From: Ferruginibacter sp.
Lineage (GTDB): Bacteria > Bacteroidota > Bacteroidia > Chitinophagales > Chitinophagaceae
Direction: 5' to 3'
DNA: 57,568 bases
Assembly: GCF_028288465.1 (NCBI RefSeq)
Contig: NZ_JAQBNR010000075.1
Location: forward strand, 1 to 57,568
Below are positions 1-7,697 of this stretch, in pieces. The first letter of the stretch is position 1, and every line of letters begins with the position of its first letter. The position numbers were made by a program, and so were the translations under genes. The notes under the pieces are model-generated. The model was given only the letters and a program-made list of their open reading frames with translations. It did no database searches and was not told the DNA's origin.

Positions 1-630
1 GGGATTTTCTATCGGGCTGCTCATGGCTGTTTTACAACCCTTACTATTGCTGTTAACTGGCCACATAAAGCTTGTGCCGATACCTGGTATTTCTTTTATG
101 ACAATCGGTACGTCGTTTACATTATACATCCTCATCGGTTTAAGGGAAGAAATAGCATTCCGGGGATTTCCTTTATTCAGCTTAAACAGAACCGCCGGGC
201 CATGGCTGGCGATATTGGTTGTAGGAATTATTTTCATAGTTGAACATATTGCCGCCGGCATGAGTTGGTGGGCGGCGATTTTGGGAAGCGGTACTGGTTC
301 CCTTGTCTTTGGATTTGCAGTCCTGAGATCAAAGGGGTTGGCATTATCAACAGGCCTGCACAGCGCCTGGAACTTTGGCCAGTGGACACTGGGTTTTAAA
401 AATGAGACCGGCATATTCAAAACAGTTATCGGGCCCGGTTATGAAGGTAGCACTGAATTGATGGGCTGGGTTAGTTACCTGTCTGTGATGGGATTGGCAG
501 CATTGATATTATATAGCTCGTGGAAAAAGAAGGGAACCCGGTAAGCGAACCATTTAAAAGATCATTATGAAGAAGGCTTTTCTTTATTCGCCGGTAATAA
601 AAATCATGTTGTTATCTATCATTTTTGTGC
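1..630. repeat. Left arm of a long terminal inverted repeat
   Basis: Bases 1-127 are the exact reverse complement of 57442-57568, checked base by base. Base 128 (A) is the first mismatch, because its partner 57441 predicts C. Beyond that the two arms stay similar but imperfect through the first CPBP gene and into the first codons of the second, where both encode a similar FLxSPVxKI stretch. The right arm then loses similarity near 56960. Confidence 0.95.
2..544 (+). CDS. CPBP-family intramembrane protease, 5'-truncated by the window edge
   Basis: The frame is open to the window edge, reading GFSIGLL before the first internal Met at base 23, so the true N-terminus lies outside. The three CPBP (Abi, CAAX-protease-like) motifs are visible: EExxxR in LREEIAFRG, FxxxH in FIVEH, and HxxxN in LHSAWN. 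The visible part is about 180 residues and strongly hydrophobic with several membrane segments; full proteins of this family are usually 230-300 residues. Family members cleave prenylated or other membrane substrates, and some give bacteriocin self-immunity; the substrate here is unknown. A second CPBP gene follows after 22 bases. The same gene lies inverted at the other end of the window with a nonsense codon. This copy keeps Trp (TGG, 203-205) at that position. Confidence 0.85.
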   Translation, partial: GFSIGLLMAVLQPLLLLLTGHIKLVPIPGISFMTIGTSFTLYILIGLREEIAFRGFPLFSLNRTAGPWLAILVVGIIFIVEHIAAGMSWWAAILGSGTGSLVFGFAVLRSKGLALSTGLHSAWNFGQWTLGFKNETGIFKTVIGPGYEGSTELMGWVSYLSVMGLAALILYSSWKKKGTR

Positions 631-1060
631 TGACAACTTTTATTCTAGGAGGTTTTGTGCTGAACGGACTACTACGCATTCCGTCACAAATCGCCAATGT
701 AATAGCTATCGTTGTTATATTGGTTACTACCCGGTCAGTGTATAGAAAAGAAGGTAAAGATCTTTCTGAGTTGGGGTTAAATATCACACTGCGAGATATT
801 GGTTTTGGAATATCAGGAATTGTAATCGGCGGAATTTTTATTGTTCCGGTTATGTATACTATCACACTTGTCAGGGGCTATCCTATCGTATTCAATCCGT
901 CCTTTAGTCTTTCTTATATTTTAAATGGTTATGGATTGTATTGCCCACAGTAATACTGGAAGAACTTGCTTTCAGGAGAATTTGCTATCAAAAAGCCGTT
1001 GAGTTATCAGGCGTTGCAAAAGCCAACCTAGTATTTGCAACGGTTTTTATAATGGGGCAT
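567..1060 (+). pseudogene. Second CPBP-family protease gene, frameshifted and interrupted
   Basis: The frame opens at ATG 567 with a membrane protein (MKKAFLYSPVIKI) and stops at 953. The CPBP motifs continue in another frame from about 941: EELAFRR carries EExxxR and FATVFIMGH carries FxxxH. Protein similarity then ends abruptly near 1058, just before unrelated AT-rich sequence and an IS66 remnant, so the HxxxN part is missing. It was therefore a tandem CPBP paralogue inactivated by a frameshift and by loss or insertion at about 1060. A fragment of its first codons also occurs on the opposite strand near 57000, so it belonged to the duplicated unit. A frameshift from base-calling error cannot be excluded, but the truncation is real in this sequence. 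Confidence 0.75.
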
Positions 1061-1331
1061 AGGCTCAAAAAAAATACACAAACAATTTTCCAAAAAATGG
1101 CCTTTTTTTCGGCCACTATATGTTTAAAAAACCGTACAGATATCAAAGTGTGACACCATGTGCTAAAATTAGGGTGACACAATTCCGTTTTGGATGTTCG
1201 AAATATTTAATTTACTATTGTGCTATGCGCGACGCCTTAAAAAATCTAGTCAGCAACCAACTTATTTTAGAATATATAAGCGTCTTTTATTACACTGTAC
1301 AACCTTATGAATTCTTAAATGCTTTGGGCAA
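1061..1331. other. Non-coding junction between CPBP remnant and IS66 remnant
   Basis: This is AT-rich sequence with no convincing gene. It contains a small TGGCC/GGCCA hairpin near 1098-1115, and TGTGACACC followed about 20 bases later by GGTGACACA near 1147-1181. The latter could be the end of an unidentified mobile element. The short open frame across 1120-1368 shows no recognisable domain. Confidence 0.4.
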
Positions 1332-2072
1332 TATGATTACTACTTTTGGGTATACCACAGCAGTGTAGAAAAGCTGGTGTTCTTTGATTACCAACCCGGC
1401 CGCGGCAGAGAAGGCCCGCAGCAGGTACTGAAAGAATTTAAAGGTTATTTACAAACGGATGGCTACAGCGTATACGACTTCTTTAAAGAAAAAGAAGACA
1501 TCACCGTATTGCATTGTATGGCCCATGCCCGGCGTATGTTTTACGAAGCCCAGGCTAACGATGCCCAACGTGCAGCCTATGCGCTGGAACAATTTGCAAG
1601 CCTGTATGCTATAGAACGTACTATTAAAGAACAACAGCTTACACCGGAACAATCACTGCAATTGCGGCAGCAACAGGCCGTACCTATATTGCAAAACTTT
1701 GGCCAGTGGATGAAGGAACAGTATGTACAAACACTGCCCAAAAGCACTATTGGCAAAGCATTGGGCTATAGCATAGAGCGCTGGAAGGAGCTGAGTATTT
1801 ACGCTACCGACGCTAAGTTCAACATCGATAATAATCCGGTAGAAAACAGCATCCGCCCGGTAGCCATAGGCCGGAAAAATTATTTATTTGCAGGCTCGCA
1901 CGAAGCAGCCCAGCGAAGCGCCATGCTGTACTCCTTACTTGGCACCTGCAAATTAAATGGTATCAATCCCTTTATATGGCTAAGAGAAACCTTGCGCCGT
2001 ATCGCTACCCATCCTATCAATAAAATTGAAGAATTACTACCACAGAATTTTAAACTCAACAACAACCTGTAA
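1332..2072 (+). pseudogene. IS66-family transposase (TnpC) remnant, N-terminus missing
   Basis: The readable protein begins near 1332 with YDYYFWVYHSSVEKLVFF and continues in one frame to TAA 2070-2072. It matches the C-terminal half of IS66 TnpC: LQTDGYSVYD carries the second catalytic Asp, and NNPVENSIRPVAIGRKN carries the catalytic Glu and the typical IRP/GRKN stretch. There is also a C-terminal LYSLLGTCKLNGINPFIWL segment of the IS66 C-terminal domain. Full TnpC is about 500 residues; about 245 remain, and the segment with the first Asp, the zinc-finger region and accessory tnpA/tnpB are absent. It is therefore a dead remnant. It sits immediately beyond the broken CPBP gene and probably marks a rearrangement point. 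Confidence 0.85.
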
Positions 2073-2557
2073 AATTAAATACACTGGCTAAATGTGGCAC
2101 GATATACTTGCCCGGAGGGATACGGCACAAAGGGAAAAAAGCGGCAGAGGATTGTTTCCCCACTTGGGTAATTAACCCTGACACCGGACATAATGTGCCC
2201 CTGCCGCTGATTAGTTTATCCACACAAAATTGTGGATTCTAAAAGAAAAAAAGAACAAAAAAAAGAAAACATAGTAATAGTAGTAGTCCATAATAAAGTA
2301 AAGAATACAAATCTAAAGGACACTGACCCAAGGAGTGGAAGGGTTACACCAAACACGGAAGGGACTTACTTTGCATTTTGACTACCCTTCTATAAGGCAT
2401 ATTCCAATTTCCGGAAACGTTTCTGTATTTAGGAAATTAGCGTAAAATAGATTGATGTAAATTCTTGATTAACAAGCACATAGTTTCTGGCATAGAATAA
2501 GATTGAACAGGATGTAATGCAAAAACTACTACCCTCAAAACCTCAAAAAGAAGAATC
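2073..2557. other. Non-coding region after IS66 remnant, with a long-armed hairpin
   Basis: No gene is seen. AGCGGCAG at 2140-2147 pairs with CTGCCGCT at 2201-2208 around a loop of about 50 bases, which may be the outer end of the IS66 element. A purine-rich stretch follows at 2239-2280. The rest looks like the leader of the downstream secreted-protein gene. Confidence 0.4.
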
Positions 2558-3496
2558 ATGAAAAGTTTATCCATCATTGCAGTAATCATCCTTGCTTCCG
2601 TAACTGGTTACTCCCAATTCACTTGCGCCACTTCGTTTAAAGTAAACAATGGTAACGGAACCTGCGGGGCGGCAGGGGAGTTACGGCTTAATTTCCCCGG
2701 AGGATGTCCGGCCCTGTTACCGTTCATCGACTCTGTGTATGTAAATGGAGAAAAAGGTAAAGTAACTTTTTTTACGCCGGATGTTTCCAACTGCGGCGGC
2801 AAAAATGGTTATGTCAGCTATTGCGTCAGTTCTGGAAATATGCCACCTGCAAATGCCTGGAATATATTTTTTCACGATACTAATGGCCAATTCAACTGTA
2901 CAGTTGTAAGCACATCAGGAGGTGTACTGGCGGTTAAATTCAATTCATTTAATGCTGCACTTGCCGGCAATGCCGTTACCTGTAACTGGACCACAGAATC
3001 AGAAATAAACACCAATCATTACGAGCTTGAGAGGTCATTTGACGGAAATAGCTTTGGCACTGCCGCCATCATTTTTACTGCGGAAAATACAACCGCCGCA
3101 AAAAACAACTACAGTTATAGAGATAACTCAACTCCGTTACAAAATAAAAGCATGGTCTTCTATCGTGTTAAGGAAGTAGACACTAATGGCGCAATCTCTT
3201 ATAGCAAAATAATAAATATCAAGCTGGGAAATGGCTATAGCAACAGTGTAGAAACTTCACCGAATCCTTTTGCAGAAAGCATGTCTGTTAAATTTGATTC
3301 AAATAAAGCCGGAGTGGCTGAAATAAACATTCTTAGCTCAACGGGACAGCCGGTTGCCGTAAAAAATGGCATCGTTTTCAAAGGAAGCAATAGCCTGCAG
3401 GTTGGTAATTTAAGCGGTTTATCAAAAGGCATATATGTGGTGCAGGTATCAATAAACGGTGTAATTGCCGGCAACCAAAAGGTAATAAAAAACTGA
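2558..3496 (+). CDS. Secreted protein with type IX secretion C-terminal sorting domain
   Basis: The 312-residue protein has a signal peptide (MKSLSIIAVIILASVTGYSQ). A cysteine-containing N-terminal part follows to about residue 120 with no family I recognise. Residues about 130-225 look like the beta-rich module common in Bacteroidota cargo proteins (WTTESEINTNHYELERS, VFYRVKEVD). Residues about 235-312 form a Por-secretion-system type A sorting domain: SPNPF near its start, SSTGQPV, and LSKGIYVVQV near the end. It is therefore exported and probably anchored or released by the type IX system. Its function is not evident. It stands alone between mobile-element remnants, with 485 bases upstream and no partner gene. 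Confidence 0.85.
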   Translation: MKSLSIIAVIILASVTGYSQFTCATSFKVNNGNGTCGAAGELRLNFPGGCPALLPFIDSVYVNGEKGKVTFFTPDVSNCGGKNGYVSYCVSSGNMPPANAWNIFFHDTNGQFNCTVVSTSGGVLAVKFNSFNAALAGNAVTCNWTTESEINTNHYELERSFDGNSFGTAAIIFTAENTTAAKNNYSYRDNSTPLQNKSMVFYRVKEVDTNGAISYSKIINIKLGNGYSNSVETSPNPFAESMSVKFDSNKAGVAEINILSSTGQPVAVKNGIVFKGSNSLQVGNLSGLSKGIYVVQVSINGVIAGNQKVIKN

Positions 3497-3726
3497 TCTT
3501 TATTCATACCTGATTCTTCGCCCGCTAACCAGTAAATTGATAACAGCCATGGCCATAGATAACAGAACGGATTTAATGTAAACAGGTGAAGAAGCTGCCA
3601 TCCGTAAGTATGGCAGTTTTTATCTGCGACAAACCTCATCATTTTACATAAAATTTCTAAAACGCCTTTGTTGCTCCTGTTTGCCAGTAATCGAATTTAT
3701 GGACAATAATCCCCATTTACTGCAAG

Positions 3727-4806
3727 GTGTGCCGTGAATTGAGTACTGTTAGATATGTCAGTACAAGAATGTTGTATAAAAGATGGTAGTAGGCGCCTAC
3801 CACAGTCGCTGTGCAATTGGGGGCTGTAAACCGCCTCCCGGCGCTGGTTTAGTAATAAACTGGTGTTGAACAGAAAGAGGAAAAGGCTGCTAAAAATCAG
3901 TCAGGTACGAATAAGAGAGATGAATGCAAATGAACCACCGATGAAGTGATGAGATAGTATTACTTATTGTCAAAAGCTACTGTTCCTGCGTGGTAGTGAA
4001 AGGTTACAGCGGATACTTGCATACTGGCTGTAAGGCAATCGTCATATAGGTGGCATGACTCTTATTCAGGCTTTTGTACAGAACACGGGAAGTCCTTACC
4101 AGATGTGAAGAGAAAAGCATAAGTGGAAAATATCCATGAGGCTGAATACCAAAGCTGGTAAGGATGGCGGATGATGCTGTAGTAGCGAAGAAACCTTTGT
4201 AATGAAGGCGGAGCCAAGAGCATCAATCATATCGTTGAAAATATTTTAACAACTTTAAAAGAGGATGATAAATGTTTGAGACAAGAACAAGCACTGTACC
4301 GATAACGAAAGAAATGGTAAAGGCAGCTTACCGGAAAGTTAAAGCCAATCAGGGCGCAGCAGGAGTAGATAAAGAAAACCTGGAAATGTACCAGGAAGAT
4401 TTGTTGAAGAACCTGTATGTACTTTGGAACCGCTTAAGTTCCGGAAGTTATTTTCCAAAAACATTGGCTTCGGTGTCGATACCCAAAAGCAACGGGAAGC
4501 AGCGAACGTTAGGCATTCCAACAGTAAGCGACCGCATAGCCCAACAGGTTATCAAGAGTTACTTAGAGCGCCGGCTGGAAGGACAGTTCCATAAGAACTC
4601 TTACGGTTATCGTCCATTGAAGAGCCTCATCAGGCAATAGCAGCCGTACAGGAAAAAATACGTCAATATGCATGGGTGGTTGATTTGGACATCAAAAGTT
4701 ATTTTAAAGAAGTAGACCATGAGTTGCTGCTGAAAGCGGTAGACCGCCATGTAGAAGAGAAGTGGGTAAAGATGTACCTGCTGCGCTTGTTGGAAACACC
4801 CGTACA
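3727..4806 (+). mobile_element. Truncated group II intron
   Basis: The likely 5' end is GTGTGCC at 3727, matching the GUGYG-like start of bacterial group II introns. Between it and 4271 lies about 540 bases of non-coding, structured-looking RNA sequence of the usual domain I-IV type, ending in the stretch rich in GCGAAGAA and GGCGGAGCC that commonly precedes the intron protein. The protein begins at 4272. The element stops abruptly near 4806 where an unrelated repeat starts, so the rest of the reverse transcriptase, domain V and domain VI are missing. It cannot splice or move by itself. Confidence 0.8.
4272..4806 (+). pseudogene. Group II intron reverse transcriptase/maturase, frameshifted and truncated
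   Basis: The frame from 4272 carries the RT N-terminal blocks: YRKVKANQGAAGVD, FPKTLASVSIPKSNGKQRTLGIPTVSDRIAQQV and HKNSYGYRP. It stops at TAG 4638-4640. Reading continues in another frame from about 4624 (PHQAIAAVQEKIR, then VVDLDIKSYFKEVDHELLL, which is RT block A with the first catalytic Asp) until LLETPVQ near 4806. A single lost base in AAGAGCCTC would explain the shift. The YxDD block, thumb and maturase domain are gone. Usual length is about 420-600 residues; about 175 remain. Confidence 0.85.
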
Positions 4807-4807
4807 G

Positions 4808-4965
4808 TTTTCGATTCAGTTAGAAATTTATATGAAATTTTTATTAAATTTGTAGTGAGGTTTTTGATCTTATTTCAGGAGGGTGGATATTCGGTTACCC
4901 TTACAACCATTTGCAGCTGAAAGTATTAATGGTATTGGATTGTGGAACATTTACTTGTTCCCATG
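4808..4965. repeat. Dispersed direct repeat, left copy, part 1
   Basis: This segment matches 56121-56272 in the same orientation. Shared runs include TCAGTTAGAA, ATTAAATTTGTAG, TTCGGTTACCC, ACAACCATTTG and AAAGTATTAATGGTATTGG. Its identity is unknown and no protein frame is conserved. In this copy the repeat is followed within 15 bases by the IS256 element; part 2 resumes at 6386. Confidence 0.85.
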
Positions 4966-5027
4966 AGACTGTAATTTAAACTGTGTCAAAGTTCTTATAT
5001 AATACGAACTTTAAAAACACAGTAATT

Positions 5028-6260
5028 ATGAAACAAACAAAACAGTCTTTTGAATTTGATTATGAAAGCGTAAAGAATAAAGCTCTTGCGCAACTCAAAT
5101 CCGGTAAGCCTCTGCTGGGCAAAGAAGGTGCCTTAGGGCCTTTATTTAAGTCATTCCTTGAAGCAGCCCTGGAAGCTGAATTAGAAAATCATTTACAGGA
5201 AAATAAGGAAGAAGACTCCAATCGCCGCAATGGCTATGGGAGCAAGCAATTACGAACAAGCGAAGGCACTATGGAGTTAACTACTCCCCGTGACCGCAGT
5301 GGCAGCTTTGAGCCGGAGATCGTAAAGAAACGCCAAACGATTTTAGCAGACAGCCTGGAAACCAAAATCCTGGGGCTGTATGATTTGGGTATGAGTCTTC
5401 GGGATATAGCAGCCCACATCAAAGAGATGTATGATACCGATATCAGCCATACCGTGCTATCTGAAATAACAGACCGTATTATTCCTGCCATTCGTTTATG
5501 GCAGGCTCATGAATTGGAAGATGTATATACGATAGTATGGCTGGATGCAATGTATTACAAGGTAAAAGATCAGAGCGGGCATGTGGTAACGAGATGCCTG
5601 TACAATGTTCTGGGCATCAACCCGGAAGGCCGCAAACACTTGCTGGGTATGTATATATCTGAAAGTGAAGGATCAAAATTCTGGTTGAGTGTGCTAACAG
5701 ATCTGCAGCAAAGAGGCGTAAAGGATATCCTGATTGCCTGCATTGATAACCTGGGCGGCTTTGAAGAAGCTATAGGCAGCATTTACCCTAAAACGGAAGT
5801 ACAGAGTTGTATCGTTCACCAGGTAAGGAACACTTTAAAATATGTGGCCAGCAAAGATAGCAAAGCGATCATGGTGGACATAAAGCAAATTTATAGAGCA
5901 AGCAATAAGGAATTAGCAGAAGACCATCTGGATGCGCTGGAAAAGAAATGGGGAGCCAGGTATCCGATTGTAATAAAATCCTGGCGCAATAACTGGCATA
6001 AGCTGAGCACCTTCTTTAAATATGCAGCCGATATCCGCAGGGTGATTTACACTACCAATACGATCGAAGGTTTTCACCGGCAGATCAGGAAAGTGACCAA
6101 AACAAAAGGTGCCTTCACCAATGATATGGCCCTGCTAAAACTGGTATACCTGGCCTCAGAACGCATTGCCGAAAAGTGGACCATGCCTTTGCAAAACTGG
6201 GCGCTCACCATGCAGCAACCAAGCATTATATTTGAGGGGAGGATACCGGGGATTTTTTAA
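5028..6260 (+). CDS. IS256-family (Mutator-type) transposase
   Basis: The 410-residue protein is complete for the family. I chose ATG 5028 over an upstream in-frame GTG at 4983 because the latter lies inside the terminal repeat. An N-terminal DNA-binding part with AALEAELENHL leads to the RNase-H-like DDE core: Asp in VWLDAMYYKVK, Asp in IACIDNLGGFEEAI, and Glu in TTNTIEGFHRQIRK. The motif usually written DGLKGF is DNLGGF here. CIVHQVRN, the conserved CxxH signature, is present. No frame damage is seen, so this is the only apparently active transposase in the window. The frame ends 7 bases before a large palindrome. Confidence 0.95.
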   Translation: MKQTKQSFEFDYESVKNKALAQLKSGKPLLGKEGALGPLFKSFLEAALEAELENHLQENKEEDSNRRNGYGSKQLRTSEGTMELTTPRDRSGSFEPEIVKKRQTILADSLETKILGLYDLGMSLRDIAAHIKEMYDTDISHTVLSEITDRIIPAIRLWQAHELEDVYTIVWLDAMYYKVKDQSGHVVTRCLYNVLGINPEGRKHLLGMYISESEGSKFWLSVLTDLQQRGVKDILIACIDNLGGFEEAIGSIYPKTEVQSCIVHQVRNTLKYVASKDSKAIMVDIKQIYRASNKELAEDHLDALEKKWGARYPIVIKSWRNNWHKLSTFFKYAADIRRVIYTTNTIEGFHRQIRKVTKTKGAFTNDMALLKLVYLASERIAEKWTMPLQNWALTMQQPSIIFEGRIPGIF

Positions 6261-6267
6261 AAAATTT

Positions 6268-6309
6268 CCTGCCTGTTCTCCCGGCCCGCGGGCCGGGAGA
6301 ACAGGCAGG
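6268..6309. terminator. 42-bp perfect palindrome at the 3' end of the IS256 element
   Basis: The left arm begins CCTGCCTGTTCTCCCGG and the right arm ends CCGGGAGAACAGGCAGG. The two 21-base arms pair without mismatch and with no loop. It lies directly after the transposase stop and just inside the right terminal repeat. An A/T-rich run (TTTTTTAAAAAATTT) precedes it, but no T-run follows on the plus strand. It could terminate transcription in either direction or shield the element from read-through. Confidence 0.7.
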
Positions 6310-6385
6310 AAGAAACCTTGACACAGTTCACTTTACACTCCCGTTCCCATCCATTTCGCAAATAGCCTCAGTATTTCAATGTGTA

Positions 6386-6570
6386 AATAACCCTGATATA
6401 TTTCACTGTGCATCATCCTTTATTCCCATTCGTAGACCGAAATTTAATTGCCCATACCAGTTTTAAAATCTTGAGCACATATTTATCATGGAGGCCGTGG
6501 TAATCCAGAATTTGTTGCGCAGCACAGTTGGATATCTTGATATTTTAAATGTCAAATCAAATACAAGGAG
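6386..6570. repeat. Dispersed direct repeat, left copy, part 2
   Basis: This matches 56560-56745 in the same orientation. Shared runs include CCTTTATTCCC, AAATTTAATTGCCCATACC, GGTAATCCAGAATTTGTTGC, GGATATCTTGATATT and ATGTCAAATCAA. Both copies can be read as a short frame containing VIQNLLR and GYLDI, but the surrounding protein is not conserved, so coding is doubtful. Confidence 0.85.
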
Positions 6571-6713
6571 CCACAGTCGAATCGAATTACTAATGAAGAT
6601 AACAACAAAAGCTGATGCAATTCCGTCGGCTGAATATAGGATGATAGCGATGTGAAGGTGAGAAAATATTCGTCTGCCAGCATAGCAGCAACCCCATGTA
6701 AGGAGCCTGTGCT

Positions 6714-6827
6714 TCACATAATTTGTAGTATTTTGCCCGACAGAATTCTGGGGCAGTTCCTAAACGCTTTTTTTACCTCATTTTCCAAACCATTCTGCAC
6801 TTCAACCGAACCAATAGCTACAAACAT
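6714..6827 (-). pseudogene. Possible N-terminal remnant of an antibiotic-biosynthesis-monooxygenase-like (ABM) protein
   Basis: On the minus strand, ATG at 6827-6825 opens a 37-codon frame starting MFVAIGSVEVQNGLENEV and ending at TGA 6716-6714. The beginning resembles the start of small dimeric ABM-domain monooxygenases (MFVAxNxFxV...G.E), which are normally about 100 residues. The catalytic core is missing, so this would be a fragment. The rest of 6571-7012 shows no gene. Recognition rests on a short stretch and is tentative. Confidence 0.4.
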
Positions 6828-7012
6828 ACTTTTATTTAAAAGGGGGGAAATAAAACGTATTTTCTTTTTTTAATCCGGCCCTGTACAATATTAAGATGCT
6901 TTCCAGGTGTGACCCCCGGAAAGGTCTTTTATTTGACCGGATCATTAATCCGGTGGCTGGTGCTATGCATGATATAATGTTTTTAAGAATAGTTATTTGC
7001 TATAGCCTGAAA

Positions 7013-7459
7013 TCATACCGAACTTTCATTTGGAAGCCGGACGATGCCGAACCAGAAAGTTTCAATTATTCTCATCATTATAAAGAAGTCTGTAAGTTCA
7101 GAGGGTTTAGTAATAAAACAATTAGCATGGTTATTATATGCAGTTATAATATCTGCGTCATTGGATGAAGTGCTTAGTATAATTACAGGGATTCTTTTGA
7201 GATGATCATTTATTTTGATAAATTTCAGTACTTCATGACCGTTCATTCTGGGTAAATTAATATCCAATAAAATTAAATCTGGCAAATCTTTATCCGCTGC
7301 AACTATACCCATCTGAAGAAAGTCTACTGCTTCTAACCCGTCCCTTGCTATGCTGAGTTTATTAACTATTTTCCTTTCTTCCAGGGCTTCTTTTAAAAGA
7401 AAGATATCCCCTTCATTATCCTCTACAAGTAAAATATGATTCGGTTTCATTGATTGCAT
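7013..7459 (-). CDS. Single-domain response regulator, Rcp1-like
   Basis: The 148-residue protein is a receiver domain with no output domain. It has the acidic pair in LLVEDNEGD, phospho-acceptor Asp66 in LILLDINLPRMNG, the switch Ser/Thr in IILSTSS and the Lys in FITKPSEL. Proteins of this kind pass phosphate between PAS/phytochrome-type kinases rather than bind DNA. Met1 or the Met at residue 4 (base 7450) may be the start. The C-terminal 20 residues are not typical of the domain. It is the last gene of a minus-strand signalling cluster, 238 bases below the large hybrid kinase, and may be its partner. Confidence 0.9.
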   Translation of the reverse strand: MQSMKPNHILLVEDNEGDIFLLKEALEERKIVNKLSIARDGLEAVDFLQMGIVAADKDLPDLILLDINLPRMNGHEVLKFIKINDHLKRIPVIILSTSSNDADIITAYNNHANCFITKPSELTDFFIMMRIIETFWFGIVRLPNESSV

Positions 7460-7697
7460 TATATTTTTTGCCAGTGAAGAAAAATTTACCTGCTTTCCCG
7501 TGCTCGCCTCTCCACATATTTTACCACTGTGCTATTCCTTTCTTTTGTCAAACGCCATGCCTTTATAATAATATAATACAGGCCGAAAAATAAAGAGCTT
7601 AGGCGAAAGACAACACGCAGATAATGTTAAGGGCAAAAAGATTGTTGCGCCAATAAGTGGGTCCTTTTCCGCTCTTGACGAACTTGCGCAATGTAGC

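Larger units (their letters stand above)
4979..6328 (+). mobile_element. IS256-family insertion sequence
   Basis: AACTGTGTCAAAG at 4979-4991 faces its near-perfect inverse CCTTGACACAGTT at 6316-6328, giving terminal inverted repeats around one transposase gene. The size, about 1350 bp, is normal for IS256. No 8-9 bp target duplication is apparent (GTAATTTA on the left, CACTTTAC on the right). The element sits inside a copy of a dispersed repeat, replacing the roughly 290 bases found between the two repeat halves in the right-hand copy, so insertion was probably accompanied by a deletion. Confidence 0.85.

Noticed and set aside
1120..1368. 82-codon open frame upstream of the IS66 remnant
   Set aside because: The end of this frame overlaps the real IS66 reading in another frame, and the start has no recognisable domain.
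6489..6653. Short frame with VIQNLLR and GYLDI conserved in both repeat copies
   Set aside because: Only the repeat portion is shared and the frame runs into unrelated sequence in each copy, so conservation reflects DNA repeat rather than a protein.
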